A program made the translations under genes and the position numbers. A stretch of DNA of 64,000 nt, from NCBI RefSeq assembly GCF_011493005.1, contig NZ_CP049159.1, forward strand, positions 186,001-250,000, in the 5' to 3' direction. Source of the stretch: Caballeronia sp. SBC1 (GTDB lineage Bacteria; Pseudomonadota; Gammaproteobacteria; Burkholderiales; Burkholderiaceae). Below the pieces are notes generated by a model. It searched no databases, was not told the DNA's origin, and worked only from the letters and a program-made list of their open reading frames with translations. Shown one piece after another: positions 45,191 to 53,933 of this stretch (position 1 is its first letter; every line of letters begins with the position of its first letter).

Positions 45191-45733
45191 ATGAAGCCGG
45201 ACAACTTTTTGATTAAACCCGCGCCCTCTTTCGACGAACCGGTCGAAATGCTCAGGGCGTGCCATGAGCGCATTGCAGCGCAGTGCACGACGCTCGAGAA
45301 GCTTGTGGTGCACCTGCCTTTGCATGGCCCAAATATGCAGGCGCAGCAGGCAGCCAGAAACGTCATGCGCTATTTCGACGTGGCGGGCCTGCATCACCAT
45401 GCTGACGAGGAACAGAATCTCTTTCCGATGCTGATCGAGATCAGTCAACGCCAGTGCTCATCGGTGGGCGAACGGATCGCATCCCTGCTTGACGAGCATC
45501 GAGTCCTGGAGGCCGCGTGGGCGCAATTGCGCACTGTGCTCGCCGACATCGTCGAAGGAAAAACAAGGCTGCTCGAACAGGTCTGGGTGGCTGACTTTGT
45601 CGGAGCTTACCGTGGCCACATTGTCCTGGAGGAGAGTCAGATTTTTCCATTTGCTGAAGCGTGCCTTGATCGACAGCAACTGGCCAGGTTAAGCGCGACC
45701 ATGGTCGCCCGACGCACCATCACGACGCAGTGA
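45191..45733 (+). CDS. Hemerythrin-like (HHE) domain protein 2
   Basis: A 180-residue helical protein with ACHERIAAQCTTLEKL, LHHHADEEQNLFPML, LLDEHRVLEAAW and YRGHIVLEESQIFPFAE, which give the H...HxxxE...H...HxxxE ligand order of a di-iron HHE domain. It probably handles NO, O2 or iron; the exact role is unknown. It starts 23 bp after the broken nnrS copy and is followed closely by a DUF2249 gene, a pairing seen in denitrifiers. Confidence 0.85.
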   Translation: MKPDNFLIKPAPSFDEPVEMLRACHERIAAQCTTLEKLVVHLPLHGPNMQAQQAARNVMRYFDVAGLHHHADEEQNLFPMLIEISQRQCSSVGERIASLLDEHRVLEAAWAQLRTVLADIVEGKTRLLEQVWVADFVGAYRGHIVLEESQIFPFAEACLDRQQLARLSATMVARRTITTQ

Positions 45734-45768
45734 CGGCCACGATCAACCGCCTTTCCGGAGAAACAGCG

Positions 45769-46038
45769 ATGCAAAATCCAGGAGACGTCCTTCCTATTCT
45801 TTCCCAGCAGTACGCTTTCGATGCACGCGGCGTTGCCAGACGTTTTCGCCACGCGGCCATTTTCGGTGCGCTCGATGCGCTGGAGCCAGGCGAGGTGATG
45901 CGCTTTGTCAATGATCACGACCCGCTGCCGCTCCTGGCCCAGATCGAGCGTCATTTCGGGCCGCGCGTGGACATAGGATATGTCGCTCGTGAGCCGGGCA
46001 ATATCGTGATTGACTTCACGGTGAAGGCGGTGGATTGA
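45769..46038 (+). CDS. DUF2249 domain protein 2
   Basis: An 89-residue protein with RHAAIFGALDALEPGEVMRFVNDHDPLPLLAQIERHFG, the RH..IF..L..L..GE.....NDHDP.PL motif of DUF2249. The start at 45769 follows GGAGAAACAGCG and comes 36 bp after the hemerythrin gene, so they are probably co-transcribed. The upstream frame to 45730 is less likely. Function unknown; DUF2249 proteins recur with hemerythrin and denitrification genes. Confidence 0.83.
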   Translation: MQNPGDVLPILSQQYAFDARGVARRFRHAAIFGALDALEPGEVMRFVNDHDPLPLLAQIERHFGPRVDIGYVAREPGNIVIDFTVKAVD

Positions 46039-46363
46039 AATGCCCACAAAGCTTACGCATCGGTCGTCTGGATATTCATGGCCAGAGGAAAGCATGTTGA
46101 CCACAACCGTACCCCAGAGAAGCCCCACTGCCGTCCCATATCGTGAATCGCTCGCGCGGCCGGGCGCCATCGCAACTTGCCGCCGCCGTGCGACTTTTTC
46201 AGCGAGGTTGAGCGGGTTTCTTGACGGGAGTTGATTTGGCACTTCGTCGAAGATACTGATATACCTCCGCTTGCGCGCACATTCGAGCTCAGAGAAAAGG
46301 ATGCTGCTCCCGTATTTGACAGGCCTTCTGACCCGTCGCCTTTCCTGCTATGAGGATAACGTG
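46039..46363. other. 325-bp spacer without a recognised gene
   Basis: No supported frame. Confidence 0.35.
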
Positions 46364-46528
46364 ATGAAAATTTCCCATGGAGTGGCCGTCCCAATTGGGG
46401 GCGAGAGCGTTGAATCGCGAGCAAATCATGTCGAAGAATTACTCGACGAAGCGGGCGATGAAAGCTTTCCGGCGAGCGATCCACCGGCTGTACACCCGGA
46501 GCACCCGGAGGCAAAATTGCTCGCATAA
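46364..46528 (+). CDS. Small acidic protein with DESFPASDPPA motif
   Basis: A 54-residue protein, MKISHGVAVPIGGESVESRANHV and LLDEAGDESFPASDPPAVH. The motif (D/E)ESFPASDP recurs in small proteins of proteobacteria without a known function. The start at 46364 follows GAGGATAACG; the longer frame to 46271 is less likely. No partner is evident from context. Confidence 0.55.
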   Translation: MKISHGVAVPIGGESVESRANHVEELLDEAGDESFPASDPPAVHPEHPEAKLLA

Positions 46529-47061
46529 ATCTGCTATGCAAATCGTCAGAGCGACGGCATCTGCCGTACGGGTTGTCCAGGGCGAAATCTGTCGAAAGAG
46601 TTCGAGTGCTGGCATGCGCTGTACCTGCGGTTCTCCCGATGGCAGCGTAAAGGAGTCGGGGAACGCGTAGCCGGCGCTAGCAGGCGAAACAGAAATCGGG
46701 CAACTGATGCCCAACTCGGCCGTCGTGCCGGCACACCCGCATTCGGCCAGTGCGTCGATAATCGATGGTCAGCGCGATTTTTACAGGTCGGTGTTGACGT
46801 AAATTGGACTTGCGAGGATCTATCAGGGGTCAATGTGAGAGCAGAAAGCCTCAAAGGCAGCACGTTGTGTGAGTGCGAGAAGTCGGCGTCGGGTGACGAT
46901 CTCGGCATTCGGCAACGGATATATTGAATCGTTGATCATTCACCACTCAGAGAAAGTGCCAGGTAAGATGAGTCCCATCGAGAGTGCTTAGCTCGGTATC
47001 CTGAAACGTGTTCGCCGTGGATCGCGCTTCGACAGCATTAAGGCCCCTGTCAATGCGCTCG
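46529..47061. other. 530-bp stretch with no recognisable gene
   Basis: Frames present have shadow-like composition. Nothing identified. Confidence 0.35.
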
Positions 47062-47298
47062 TCAGAGTATGGAAGGTGATCGCAACCACTGCTTGAACTC
47101 AAGATACGCGACAATAAAGCGAGATCGATAGGGTTCGGAATGCGCGAAATGTCGATTCGAAAGCACTGCTTTTCGATAGATCCTCACCGTGGTGTGAACC
47201 CATTCAACAGTTGCCGGCAATCCGTCACGCGCGATGAGAAACTCGATACGTAAACGTTCTTTAATCGGTTCACCTCGTGATGCACGTTGAATTGCCAT
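47062..47298 (-). CDS. Small protein downstream of the orphan sdhB
   Basis: A 78-residue basic protein with a strong ribosome site (AGGGAGGCTGGC before the ATG), 32 bp after the sdhB stop. Recognisable stretches are EPIKERLRIEFLIARDGLPATVEWVHTTVRIYRKAVL and RSRFIVAYLEFKQWL. There is no signal peptide or membrane segment. I do not recognise a family with certainty. The spacing suggests co-transcription with sdhB. Confidence 0.6.
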   Translation of the reverse strand: MAIQRASRGEPIKERLRIEFLIARDGLPATVEWVHTTVRIYRKAVLSNRHFAHSEPYRSRFIVAYLEFKQWLRSPSIL

Positions 47299-47330
47299 GC
47301 CAGCCTCCCTGTACGATCACAATGCATTAA

Positions 47331-48038
47331 TCAGATAATTCTGCGTGCGAGCATGGTGCGGATCTCCCCGATTGCTTTTGCCGGATTCAATCCTTTGGGG
47401 CAAACATCCGTGCAGTTCAGAATCGTGCGACATCGGAACAGACGGTACGGGTCATCGAGATTATCCAGCCGTGCGGCAGTTCCTTCGTCGCGGGAATCGA
47501 CCAGAAAGCGATAAGCCTGTAGCAACCCTGCTGGACCGACGTATTTATCCGGGTTCCACCAGTATGAAGGGCACGCGCTCGAGCAACACGCGCACAGGAT
47601 GCATTCATAGAGACCGTCGAGTTGATCACGTTCCTCCGGCGACTGGAGCCGCTCTCGCTCGGGGGGCGGGGTATCGTTGATCAGGTACGGCATGATCGAA
47701 TCATACTGCTTGAAAAATGCAGTCATATCGACGATCAGATCGCGTACGACTGGTAAACCGGGTAACGGTCGCAACACCGTGTGGCGAGGTAGATCGTTGA
47801 GATTGGTCGTGCAGGCGAGTCCGTTCTTGCCGTTGATGTTCATAGCGTCAGAGCCGCATACCCCCTCACGACAGGAACGCCGGAAGCTGAGCGTCTCGTC
47901 CTGTGCTTTGAGGCGAATTAGTACATCCAGTAACATTCGATCATTCACCGTCACCTCTAGCTTAAAGACCTGCGAATGAGGCGGGGCATCCTTGTCTGGA
48001 TCGTATCGGTAAATCTCGAAGGTTCTTGTCTCACTCAC
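47331..48038 (-). CDS. sdhB: Succinate dehydrogenase/fumarate reductase iron-sulfur subunit, orphan
   Basis: A 235-residue SdhB. The [2Fe-2S] site is CREGVCGSDAMNINGKNGLAC, the [4Fe-4S] site CILCACCSSACPSYW, and the [3Fe-4S] site CRTILNC with CTDVCPKGLNPAKAI. Succinate oxidation would need SdhA, C and D, none of which are nearby, so this is an extra copy that could serve an existing complex under special conditions. I chose the GTG start at 48038 (VSETRTFEIYRYDPDKD), which follows GGAGAG; an ATG at 48074 gives a longer, less family-like N terminus. Confidence 0.9.
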   Translation of the reverse strand: MSETRTFEIYRYDPDKDAPPHSQVFKLEVTVNDRMLLDVLIRLKAQDETLSFRRSCREGVCGSDAMNINGKNGLACTTNLNDLPRHTVLRPLPGLPVVRDLIVDMTAFFKQYDSIMPYLINDTPPPERERLQSPEERDQLDGLYECILCACCSSACPSYWWNPDKYVGPAGLLQAYRFLVDSRDEGTAARLDNLDDPYRLFRCRTILNCTDVCPKGLNPAKAIGEIRTMLARRII

Positions 48039-48347
48039 AACGTCTCTCCAATCAGGTGGCAGGCTGCGCAACACCGGACGGTTGGCCGCCGTTGCTGTTA
48101 CGTCGATCTGCTACTCGCCATAGCATGCTTAGACGGCTATCAGACATGGAGCGAACACCTCGCAGAAGTCATCGCATGCATCGTAATCCAGTTGCTGCCA
48201 TCATCAGCCCACACTACGTGTCGACTACCGCCTGAAAAAAGCGCGATACCGAAGCGCGCCGTGCTGTGATCGAAGTGGTCCGCCTCGCTGCCGGCTCCCG
48301 TTTGACCGCTACCCAGATGAAGGTAGCTGCTGTGCGCGATCTAGTAC

Positions 48348-48370
48348 TGTATATCATGCTGTGATATTGT
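48348..48370. promoter_or_regulatory. 23-bp dyad, copy C (upstream of sdhB)
   Basis: TGTATATCA-TGCTG-TGATATTGT; the inner ATATCA and TGATAT are perfect complements. It lies about 310 bp before the sdhB start, between sdhB and the DUF488 gene. Confidence 0.55.
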
Positions 48371-48483
48371 CAGTGAATTTTTTGGTAGCGATGCCATCAA
48401 TTGCTGGCATGACCGAAAGAAATGACGCTGCTCGCCGCCCGGACAGCCATGCAAGGGCAATCGTATGAAAGCAGTCACTGGTT

Positions 48484-48870
48484 TCATTCTTCAGACAGGC
48501 ACGAAAGGACATCCCGCAAGACAACGGCCTGGTTATGGTTCTCGTCCTTTGCGCCATAGATGAGTGAGATCGGACGGCCACGCGAATCGCTCAAAAGGCG
48601 TCGCATTCGCTCTTGCTGCTCCTCAGAAGCAAGTTCGCTTTGGTAGCGCTGCTCGAATGCTTCCCATCGCTTCGGATCGTGGCCGAACCATTTGCGCAAT
48701 GTCGTACTGGGTGCGAGGTCGGACTCCCACTGATCGAGGGCAAGCGCGGCCTTGCTGCGACCTCGAGGCCAAACGCGGTCTACAAGGACACAATAGCCAT
48801 CCTCCGGTGTCGGGTTCTCGTATGCACGTTTGATGAATATCTGCAATTTCTTGCGATCCGCCTGCGGCAT
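48484..48870 (-). CDS. DUF488 family protein, copy 1
   Basis: A 128-residue protein of the DUF488/YeaO family: IFIKRAYENPTPEDGYCVLVDRVWPRGRSK, LAPSTTLRKWFGHDPKRWEAFEQRY and ISLIYGAKDENHNQAVVLRDVL. It is close to the copy at 60588-60974, which also adjoins a uracil-DNA glycosylase gene. Function is unknown. Here the neighbouring glycosylase copy is broken while this gene is intact. The start has a modest ribosome site (AAGGAGCACGAT). Confidence 0.85.
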   Translation of the reverse strand: MPQADRKKLQIFIKRAYENPTPEDGYCVLVDRVWPRGRSKAALALDQWESDLAPSTTLRKWFGHDPKRWEAFEQRYQSELASEEQQERMRRLLSDSRGRPISLIYGAKDENHNQAVVLRDVLSCLSEE

Positions 48871-48899
48871 ATCGTGCTCCTTGCGGGTTAGCTTGCCGG

Positions 48900-49251
48900 C
48901 TCCGCATCAGGCGCCAGGATCGCTTCAATTCTTGCGCGCAACACCGGAAGCAATCCTTTTCGAACCATAGATGCCGTGGAAACCAGGCCTAGTTGCGTGG
49001 TGACGGATGAGGCAATGGCATCACGGTCGGCTCATATTCTGCCCACGCGCCAACTGTTTCGGTCAGGGCCCGCTTGCGGCAGCCACCGAGAAAATGGCGT
49101 TGCGCATACTGGCCGATCAACAGCGTGAGCTGGACGTGCTCCAGCTTTTCCAGAGGCTGTCTAGCCAGAGCTGCGCACATTCGCGGCGTGGCGGTTTATC
49201 GCCACCGTTGCCCCGCCCCGGATAACAAAATCCCATCGGGATGATTGCGAA
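48900..49251 (-). pseudogene. Uracil-DNA glycosylase remnant
   Basis: On the minus strand FAIIPMGFCYPGRGNGGDKPPRRECAQLWLDSL aligns with the intact gene at 59926-60552. The rest is frameshifted (QYAQRHFLG and VMPLPHPSPRN in other frames) and has a stop where glutamine is expected. The N-terminal third is replaced by an IS110 fragment. Confidence 0.88.
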
Positions 49252-49458
49252 CCGCAGCACCGCTCGCGCGCCGTGAATGAGCAAGGTGCGCAGGTAGGTG
49301 TCACCGCGCCGGCTGATGTGATACAGGCACGACTTGCCGCCGGAAGAATACTGCCGCGGCACCAGGCCCAATCAAGCAGCCAGATGCCGGCCGTTGCGGA
49401 ACTGTCGGGCGTCGCCGACGGCCGCAACGATGGCCGTGTTTGGGCCACTAAAATACGT
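49252..49458 (-). pseudogene. IS110-family transposase fragment
   Basis: Read across one TGA, the minus strand gives AAVGDARQFRNGRHLAA, stop, LGLVPRQYSSGGKSCLYHISRRGDTYLRTLLIHGARAVLR. This is the C-terminal signature of IS110/IS116/IS902 transposases. It joins in frame onto the glycosylase remnant at 49251/49252. Confidence 0.85.
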
Positions 49459-49468
49459 TGCCTGACGA

Positions 49469-50278
49469 TTAGGGCTGGGTAGGTTGCGCCCCCGCGTAAT
49501 ATGCCGCCGCTGCGTCAATTTCATCGGACGTCATGTTGCGCGCGATATTACGCATCTGCTCGTTGATATCGTTGTGGCGCGTGTCGTTGACGAATGCCGT
49601 CAACTGATCCCGCGTGTAGGCGGCCGGCAGCCCTTCGAGCCATGGGCTGCCCGCCTTGTGATCGACACCACCATGACATGACGCGCACGAAGCAATATTG
49701 CGCATCGGCGAACCATGCGACACGATTGCCGGCATCGGAACCGGCGCGGGCAGGCCAGGAATCCTCGGCTTGGGCAAGTATGCGTAGTACGCCGCCAGGT
49801 CACGCATGTCCTGATCGCTGAGCGAGGCGACCATTGGCGACATTACAGCGTTACGACGAGCGCCTGAAGCGAAGTCAAGCAACTGCTTGTAAATAACAGC
49901 CGGATATTGTCCAGCAAGATTTGGCGAGTTTGCCTCACTCATGCCACGCGCGCCGTGACACATGGTGCATCGCAATGCGAGGGTAGCGCCCCGCCCGACT
50001 GCCGAACTACTCGATACAGCCAGCAACTGCGGCGTCATAACCACGTTACTGGTTTGCACCGTCGGCACGGGAGGAGCGGACGAAATACGCAACCATTGCT
50101 GCGGCACGCCGGCCGCGCTGCAGATCGCATTCCAGACGCCCTGGAAAGGCTCGTCTTTCTGAACCGACGGCAACCACACAAAGCCGATCAACGCAGATAC
50201 GACGGCGAGCGCGATCGTTCCACCAACGGTCACTGCAAACCAGCGGTTGCGGAACGTGAAGAGACGGTCTTCGTTCAT
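49469..50278 (-). CDS. Membrane-anchored dihaem cytochrome c
   Basis: A 269-residue protein with one membrane helix (residues about 11-34) and two c-haem motifs, CTMCH (about 101) and CASCH (about 197). Each lies in a cytochrome c4-like unit (NLAGQYPAVIYKQLLDF...MSPMVASLSDQDMRDLAAYYAYL). It is probably the electron donor or fused cytochrome subunit for the oxidase just upstream. The start at 50278 overlaps the oxidase stop as ATGA; the longer frame to 50392 would lie inside that gene. Last gene of the operon. Confidence 0.88.
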   Translation of the reverse strand: MNEDRLFTFRNRWFAVTVGGTIALAVVSALIGFVWLPSVQKDEPFQGVWNAICSAAGVPQQWLRISSAPPVPTVQTSNVVMTPQLLAVSSSSAVGRGATLALRCTMCHGARGMSEANSPNLAGQYPAVIYKQLLDFASGARRNAVMSPMVASLSDQDMRDLAAYYAYLPKPRIPGLPAPVPMPAIVSHGSPMRNIASCASCHGGVDHKAGSPWLEGLPAAYTRDQLTAFVNDTRHNDINEQMRNIARNMTSDEIDAAAAYYAGAQPTQP

Positions 50279-51903
50279 CGTTGCGGCCCTCCGATTGGAA
50301 TGGCCGGTACGGAAGTCTCGGAGCGCGATAACAAGGACGCGATCGGATAGCCGTAGTTGAAGAGCGTCAAACCAACCATCAGCGCGAGCCACAACCCGAA
50401 GCTATTAAGCGCCACGGGCACCGTCTTTGGTTGGTGCACGGCGACGCTGAAGCGGAATTCTTCGACCACGATTTTTGGAGCGCGATGTGCCCGGATCAGC
50501 ACAGTAAAGAATAATGCCGCCGATACCACCAGAATGAAGCCGCCGATCACCGAGACAATCACGGACACAGCTTGCGCCGCGATTTCAGGATCCGTGTAAT
50601 CGTAGAACGCCATGCGTCGCGGCATGCCGAGTATGCCGACGAAATGCCACGGAAAAGTCAGCACTATCATGCCGATGAACCACAGCCACAATTGCGTGCG
50701 CATGAGGCGAAGATCCTTCATGGCGCGGCCGGTGAGATGCGGCCAGAGGTCATAGGCAATCGCGAAATACATGATAACGATCGCGCCCGCGAAAATCAGG
50801 TGGAAGTGGCCCGTGATCCATTGGGTGTTATGGATCGTGGAGTCCATCTGGTAGCTCATGTTGATGATGCCGCCCGCGCCTCCAAAGCCGAGCATCACGA
50901 ACGAGAACGCTACCGCAAGCATCTGCGGGTTATCCCACGGCAACGCCTTGATCCATCCGAAGTTGCCCTTCCCGCCGCGCAATCGTGCAGCAATTTCAAC
51001 CGATGCACAGATCGTGAACACCGTCAGCAAGGTCGGCACGGCGACCAGGGCAGTGAACACTGAGTGCATGAACTTGAAGCCCGAACCCACGGTAGGATCG
51101 GCGAAGAGATGATGGATCCCGATGGGCATGGACACAACGAGGAACAGGATGAACGAGATACGCGCCATCGAATCGCTATAGAGACGTCCGCCAATGGCCC
51201 GCGGAATGATCGTGTAATACGCTATATACGCTGGCATCAGCCAGAAATAGACAATGGCGTGCAGCGTCCATGAGAAGAACACCCGAGCGAGGCCGGCGTC
51301 TATCGTCGTCTTGAAGCCGAGTGCTACGGGCAAGATCTGGAAAAGTATTTCGATGGCGGCACCGACTGCTGTCCAGCCCCACAGATACGCGCCCGCGACG
51401 CTCGCGAACATGACGAGCGGCACCGCCTGACCCGGATGCTCGCGCTTCCAGACCGTCATGTTAACCGACATCAGTCCGACCCAAATCCACGATCCGACCA
51501 CTACCAACACAATGCCAATGTAATAGAACGCGTTGCCGATCATCGGCGGATAAAAAGTATAGAGAACGGACGCGAGGCCCATGGCGACGGGAACCATCGC
51601 GGTGACGGTGCCGAGCGCGACAAGGATGAACCCTGCCCACGCCCAACGCACGCCGATCATCGTTTTCTTAAGCGACAACTCGGTCACCGCATAGCCGAAC
51701 CCCATCGCGATCAACGTGGGAAAAACGTAGCCCATGGCCGATCCATGCGCCGTGACGGATCGGTAGTACAGCTCTGGGTTCTGTATCCACGGATGCAGCG
51801 GGCTGCGCACGTACATCTGCCACGCGCCGAGTAGCAAAGCGCCGCCGAAGCTAATAAATGCGAGCCAGAAATGGGCGAGGACGAGTCGTTTGCTATTTAA
51901 CAC
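50275..51903 (-). CDS. Haem-copper oxidase subunit I, B-type
   Basis: A 542-residue membrane oxidase core with 12 or more helices. WTLHAIVYFWLMPAYIAYY supplies a CuB histidine and the H-x3-Y tyrosine; IHHLFADP gives the two other CuB histidines; TGHFHLIFAGA gives haem ligands. The HAIVYFWLMPAY form is typical of B-type (ba3-like) oxidases, not A-type. It reduces O2 to water; NO reduction is conceivable but the tyrosine argues for an oxidase. A GTG at 51903 with GGAG upstream is chosen; in-frame ATGs at 51924 and 51930 would overlap the subunit II gene further. Confidence 0.88.
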   Translation of the reverse strand: MLNSKRLVLAHFWLAFISFGGALLLGAWQMYVRSPLHPWIQNPELYYRSVTAHGSAMGYVFPTLIAMGFGYAVTELSLKKTMIGVRWAWAGFILVALGTVTAMVPVAMGLASVLYTFYPPMIGNAFYYIGIVLVVVGSWIWVGLMSVNMTVWKREHPGQAVPLVMFASVAGAYLWGWTAVGAAIEILFQILPVALGFKTTIDAGLARVFFSWTLHAIVYFWLMPAYIAYYTIIPRAIGGRLYSDSMARISFILFLVVSMPIGIHHLFADPTVGSGFKFMHSVFTALVAVPTLLTVFTICASVEIAARLRGGKGNFGWIKALPWDNPQMLAVAFSFVMLGFGGAGGIINMSYQMDSTIHNTQWITGHFHLIFAGAIVIMYFAIAYDLWPHLTGRAMKDLRLMRTQLWLWFIGMIVLTFPWHFVGILGMPRRMAFYDYTDPEIAAQAVSVIVSVIGGFILVVSAALFFTVLIRAHRAPKIVVEEFRFSVAVHQPKTVPVALNSFGLWLALMVGLTLFNYGYPIASLLSRSETSVPAIPIGGPQR

Positions 51904-52459
51904 AGCTGAGTCTCCGCGAGCCATTGGCATGCGCCATTTGTAGGAAAGTTGTCTTGTCGATGACCTGCACGTGCGCCCACATCGCCTGATGACCCGTGCC
52001 GCAGTACTCGTGGCATGGCATCAAGTGATCGGCCGGCTTAGTGAAGTTTGTTTTGAAGGTGGAGATATAGCCAGGCTCGACCATTGAATTAATATTGGTG
52101 TTGGTCACAAGGAAACCGTGGACCACGTCGGCGCTTGTCGCGCGAAAGGTGAGCGGGGTGTCAGTGGGAACGAGCAGGCACTGCGGCGTGAATGAATATT
52201 GCTGCGCGACGATCCGTACGGTGACGGAGCCGTCGGCTTCCACCGCACTGCCCAGATTGCTCTCGATGAATTCGCCGCTCACGTTCAATGTGTCGGGACG
52301 AATGGTTTCGACGCGCGACGGTGGCATCATCGCCCAGTGAAGGCCGGTGAAGATCACCATGCCGACCAGCACGACCATAATGCTCAGCACGAGGACTGCC
52401 CACTTACGCTCGATCCGCGCAGCAATATCCTCTGAAGAGGGTCTGTTTTCAGTGCTCAT
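51893..52459 (-). CDS. Haem-copper oxidase subunit II (CuA), B-type
   Basis: A 188-residue subunit with one N-terminal membrane helix (about 23-46) and a periplasmic cupredoxin domain. The CuA site is CHEYCGTGHQAMW (about 149-161), with the upstream histidine in VVHGFLV. It takes electrons from cytochrome c and passes them to subunit I. There is a single membrane helix instead of two, as in ba3-type oxidases. Its stop overlaps the start of subunit I. Confidence 0.92.
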   Translation of the reverse strand: MSTENRPSSEDIAARIERKWAVLVLSIMVVLVGMVIFTGLHWAMMPPSRVETIRPDTLNVSGEFIESNLGSAVEADGSVTVRIVAQQYSFTPQCLLVPTDTPLTFRATSADVVHGFLVTNTNINSMVEPGYISTFKTNFTKPADHLMPCHEYCGTGHQAMWAHVQVIDKTTFLQMAHANGSRRLSCVK

Positions 52460-52490
52460 TGAGAGGTCTCATTGCAAGTGTCACTTAGGG

Positions 52491-52655
52491 TCACTGAATG
52501 ACGCCACGAGGCAGAAATACAAGAAAATAAAACGCGAACCACAAGCCGATCACAATTGCCGTCGCCGTCCCCGCAAGGGCGATTGCGCCACGCGGACCCT
52601 CACGGACGATTTCATCCACAGCTGCGTCCACCTCGTCGTGATCCGAATCTGTCAT
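52491..52655 (-). CDS. 54-residue single-helix membrane protein in the oxidase operon
   Basis: A short gene (54 codons) with an acidic N terminus (MTDSDHDEVDAAVDEIVREGP) and one membrane helix (AIALAGTATAIVIGLWFAFYFLVFL). It starts with ATG at 52655, with GGGATACTCC just before, and lies between the trihaem cytochrome and subunit II with gaps under 35 bp. Its size, topology and place match the small extra subunit (IIa type) of ba3 oxidases, which supplies a missing helix of subunit II. The role is inferred. Confidence 0.75.
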   Translation of the reverse strand: MTDSDHDEVDAAVDEIVREGPRGAIALAGTATAIVIGLWFAFYFLVFLPRGVIQ

Positions 52656-52670
52656 GGAGTATCCCTGTCT

Positions 52671-53918
52671 CTAATAAAGCGGCGACGAGCGCAGCGCATT
52701 CACATCGTGCCCGTTGACTGGCGCCCCGTGGTTGCCCCATGCCGTGCGGATAAATGTGACCACAGCTGCGACTTCTTCGTCGGAGAGAGATTGCGCGAAG
52801 GGTGGCATGCCATAGGGCCTCGGATTCTTCATCGTGCCGGGCGCATATCCGCCATTCAGAACCATGCGAATAGGATTCACCGATGACGTCATCTGTATGG
52901 ATTGGTTGTTCGCGAGCGGCGGGAAATCCGGCAACTTGCCCTGGCCTTGCGCCGCGTGACAAATCGCGCATTCGGCGTCGTAGATCTTGTTGCCAAGCGG
53001 ATACAGGCGGTTCTTTTCCTCGGCAACCGCCGCCGTCTGCGCTTCGAGTTTTTCGCCCGCGCGCGCCGGCAGCGTCTTCAGGTAGACCGCGACCGAGCGA
53101 ATGTCCTGGTCGCTGAGATACTGGAAGCTGTCGTAGACGACCTCGGCCATTGGTCCATAAACCGCGCCGCGATTCGATACGCCCGATTGCAGCAAGTCCG
53201 AAATGTCCTTGATTGTCCAATCGCCCAGACCGGCTTCCTTATTCGATGTCAGCGAAGGCGCATACCAGTTCTGCACTGGGATCAAGCCGCCTTCAAACCG
53301 CTTCGAAGGTGAGTTGCCCCCGAGCGCGTTGATGGCGGTATGACACATCGTGCAATGACCGAGACCTTCAACCAGGTACGCGCCGCGGTTCCATTCGACC
53401 GATTGCGTCGGGTCGGGTTGATACTCACCCTCGCGCAGGAACAACGTGCGCCAGCCGTACAACAAGGCCCGCTGGTTGAACGGAAAACGCAGTTCGTGCG
53501 CACGGTTGGGCTGGCGTATCGGCGGCGTGGATTGAAGATACGCAAAGATGGCGTCGGAATCGTCGCGCGTGACCTTGGTATACGAAGCGAACGGCATGGC
53601 CGGGTACAGCAACGTATCGTCGCGCGACTTGCCGGTATGCATCATTTTGTAGAATTCGGCCGGGCTCCACTTGCCGATACCCGTCTCCTTGTCCGATGAA
53701 ATGTTGGGCGTAAACAGCGTGCCGAACGGCGTATCCATCGGGCGGCCGCCGCCGAACAGTTTGCCCGCTGGCACCGTGTGACACGCGATGCAATCGCCGG
53801 CACGAGCCAGATATTCACCACGTTTAATCGTTTCTGCGGGGGTGACGCCATGAGCTTGGGTGGCCGTCAGAGCCAGTAAAGTCAGGAAGGCCCCGAGGAG
53901 GTTGCGAATCTTGAGCAT
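52671..53918 (-). CDS. Trihaem cytochrome c (alcohol/gluconate dehydrogenase cytochrome type)
   Basis: A 415-residue exported protein with a signal peptide (MLKIRNLLGAFLTLLALTATQAHG) and three c-haem motifs: CIACH (43-47), CTMCH (about 191) and CAICH (about 318). The layout KRGEYLARAGDCIACHT, FGTLFTPNISSDKETGIGKWS and RRGAYLVEGLGHC resembles the cytochrome subunits of periplasmic dehydrogenases. Here, with oxidase genes and no dehydrogenase, it probably delivers electrons to the oxidase. Its stop is 16 bp from the small membrane protein's start. Confidence 0.92.
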   Translation of the reverse strand: MLKIRNLLGAFLTLLALTATQAHGVTPAETIKRGEYLARAGDCIACHTVPAGKLFGGGRPMDTPFGTLFTPNISSDKETGIGKWSPAEFYKMMHTGKSRDDTLLYPAMPFASYTKVTRDDSDAIFAYLQSTPPIRQPNRAHELRFPFNQRALLYGWRTLFLREGEYQPDPTQSVEWNRGAYLVEGLGHCTMCHTAINALGGNSPSKRFEGGLIPVQNWYAPSLTSNKEAGLGDWTIKDISDLLQSGVSNRGAVYGPMAEVVYDSFQYLSDQDIRSVAVYLKTLPARAGEKLEAQTAAVAEEKNRLYPLGNKIYDAECAICHAAQGQGKLPDFPPLANNQSIQMTSSVNPIRMVLNGGYAPGTMKNPRPYGMPPFAQSLSDEEVAAVVTFIRTAWGNHGAPVNGHDVNALRSSPLY

Positions 53919-53933
53919 GTCGATTCCCCCCCT

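Noticed and set aside
50275..51930. Subunit I as a nitric oxide reductase (NorB/qNor)
   Set aside because: The H-x3-Y tyrosine of oxidases is present and NorB glutamates were not recognised; the CuA subunit next to it also argues for an oxidase.
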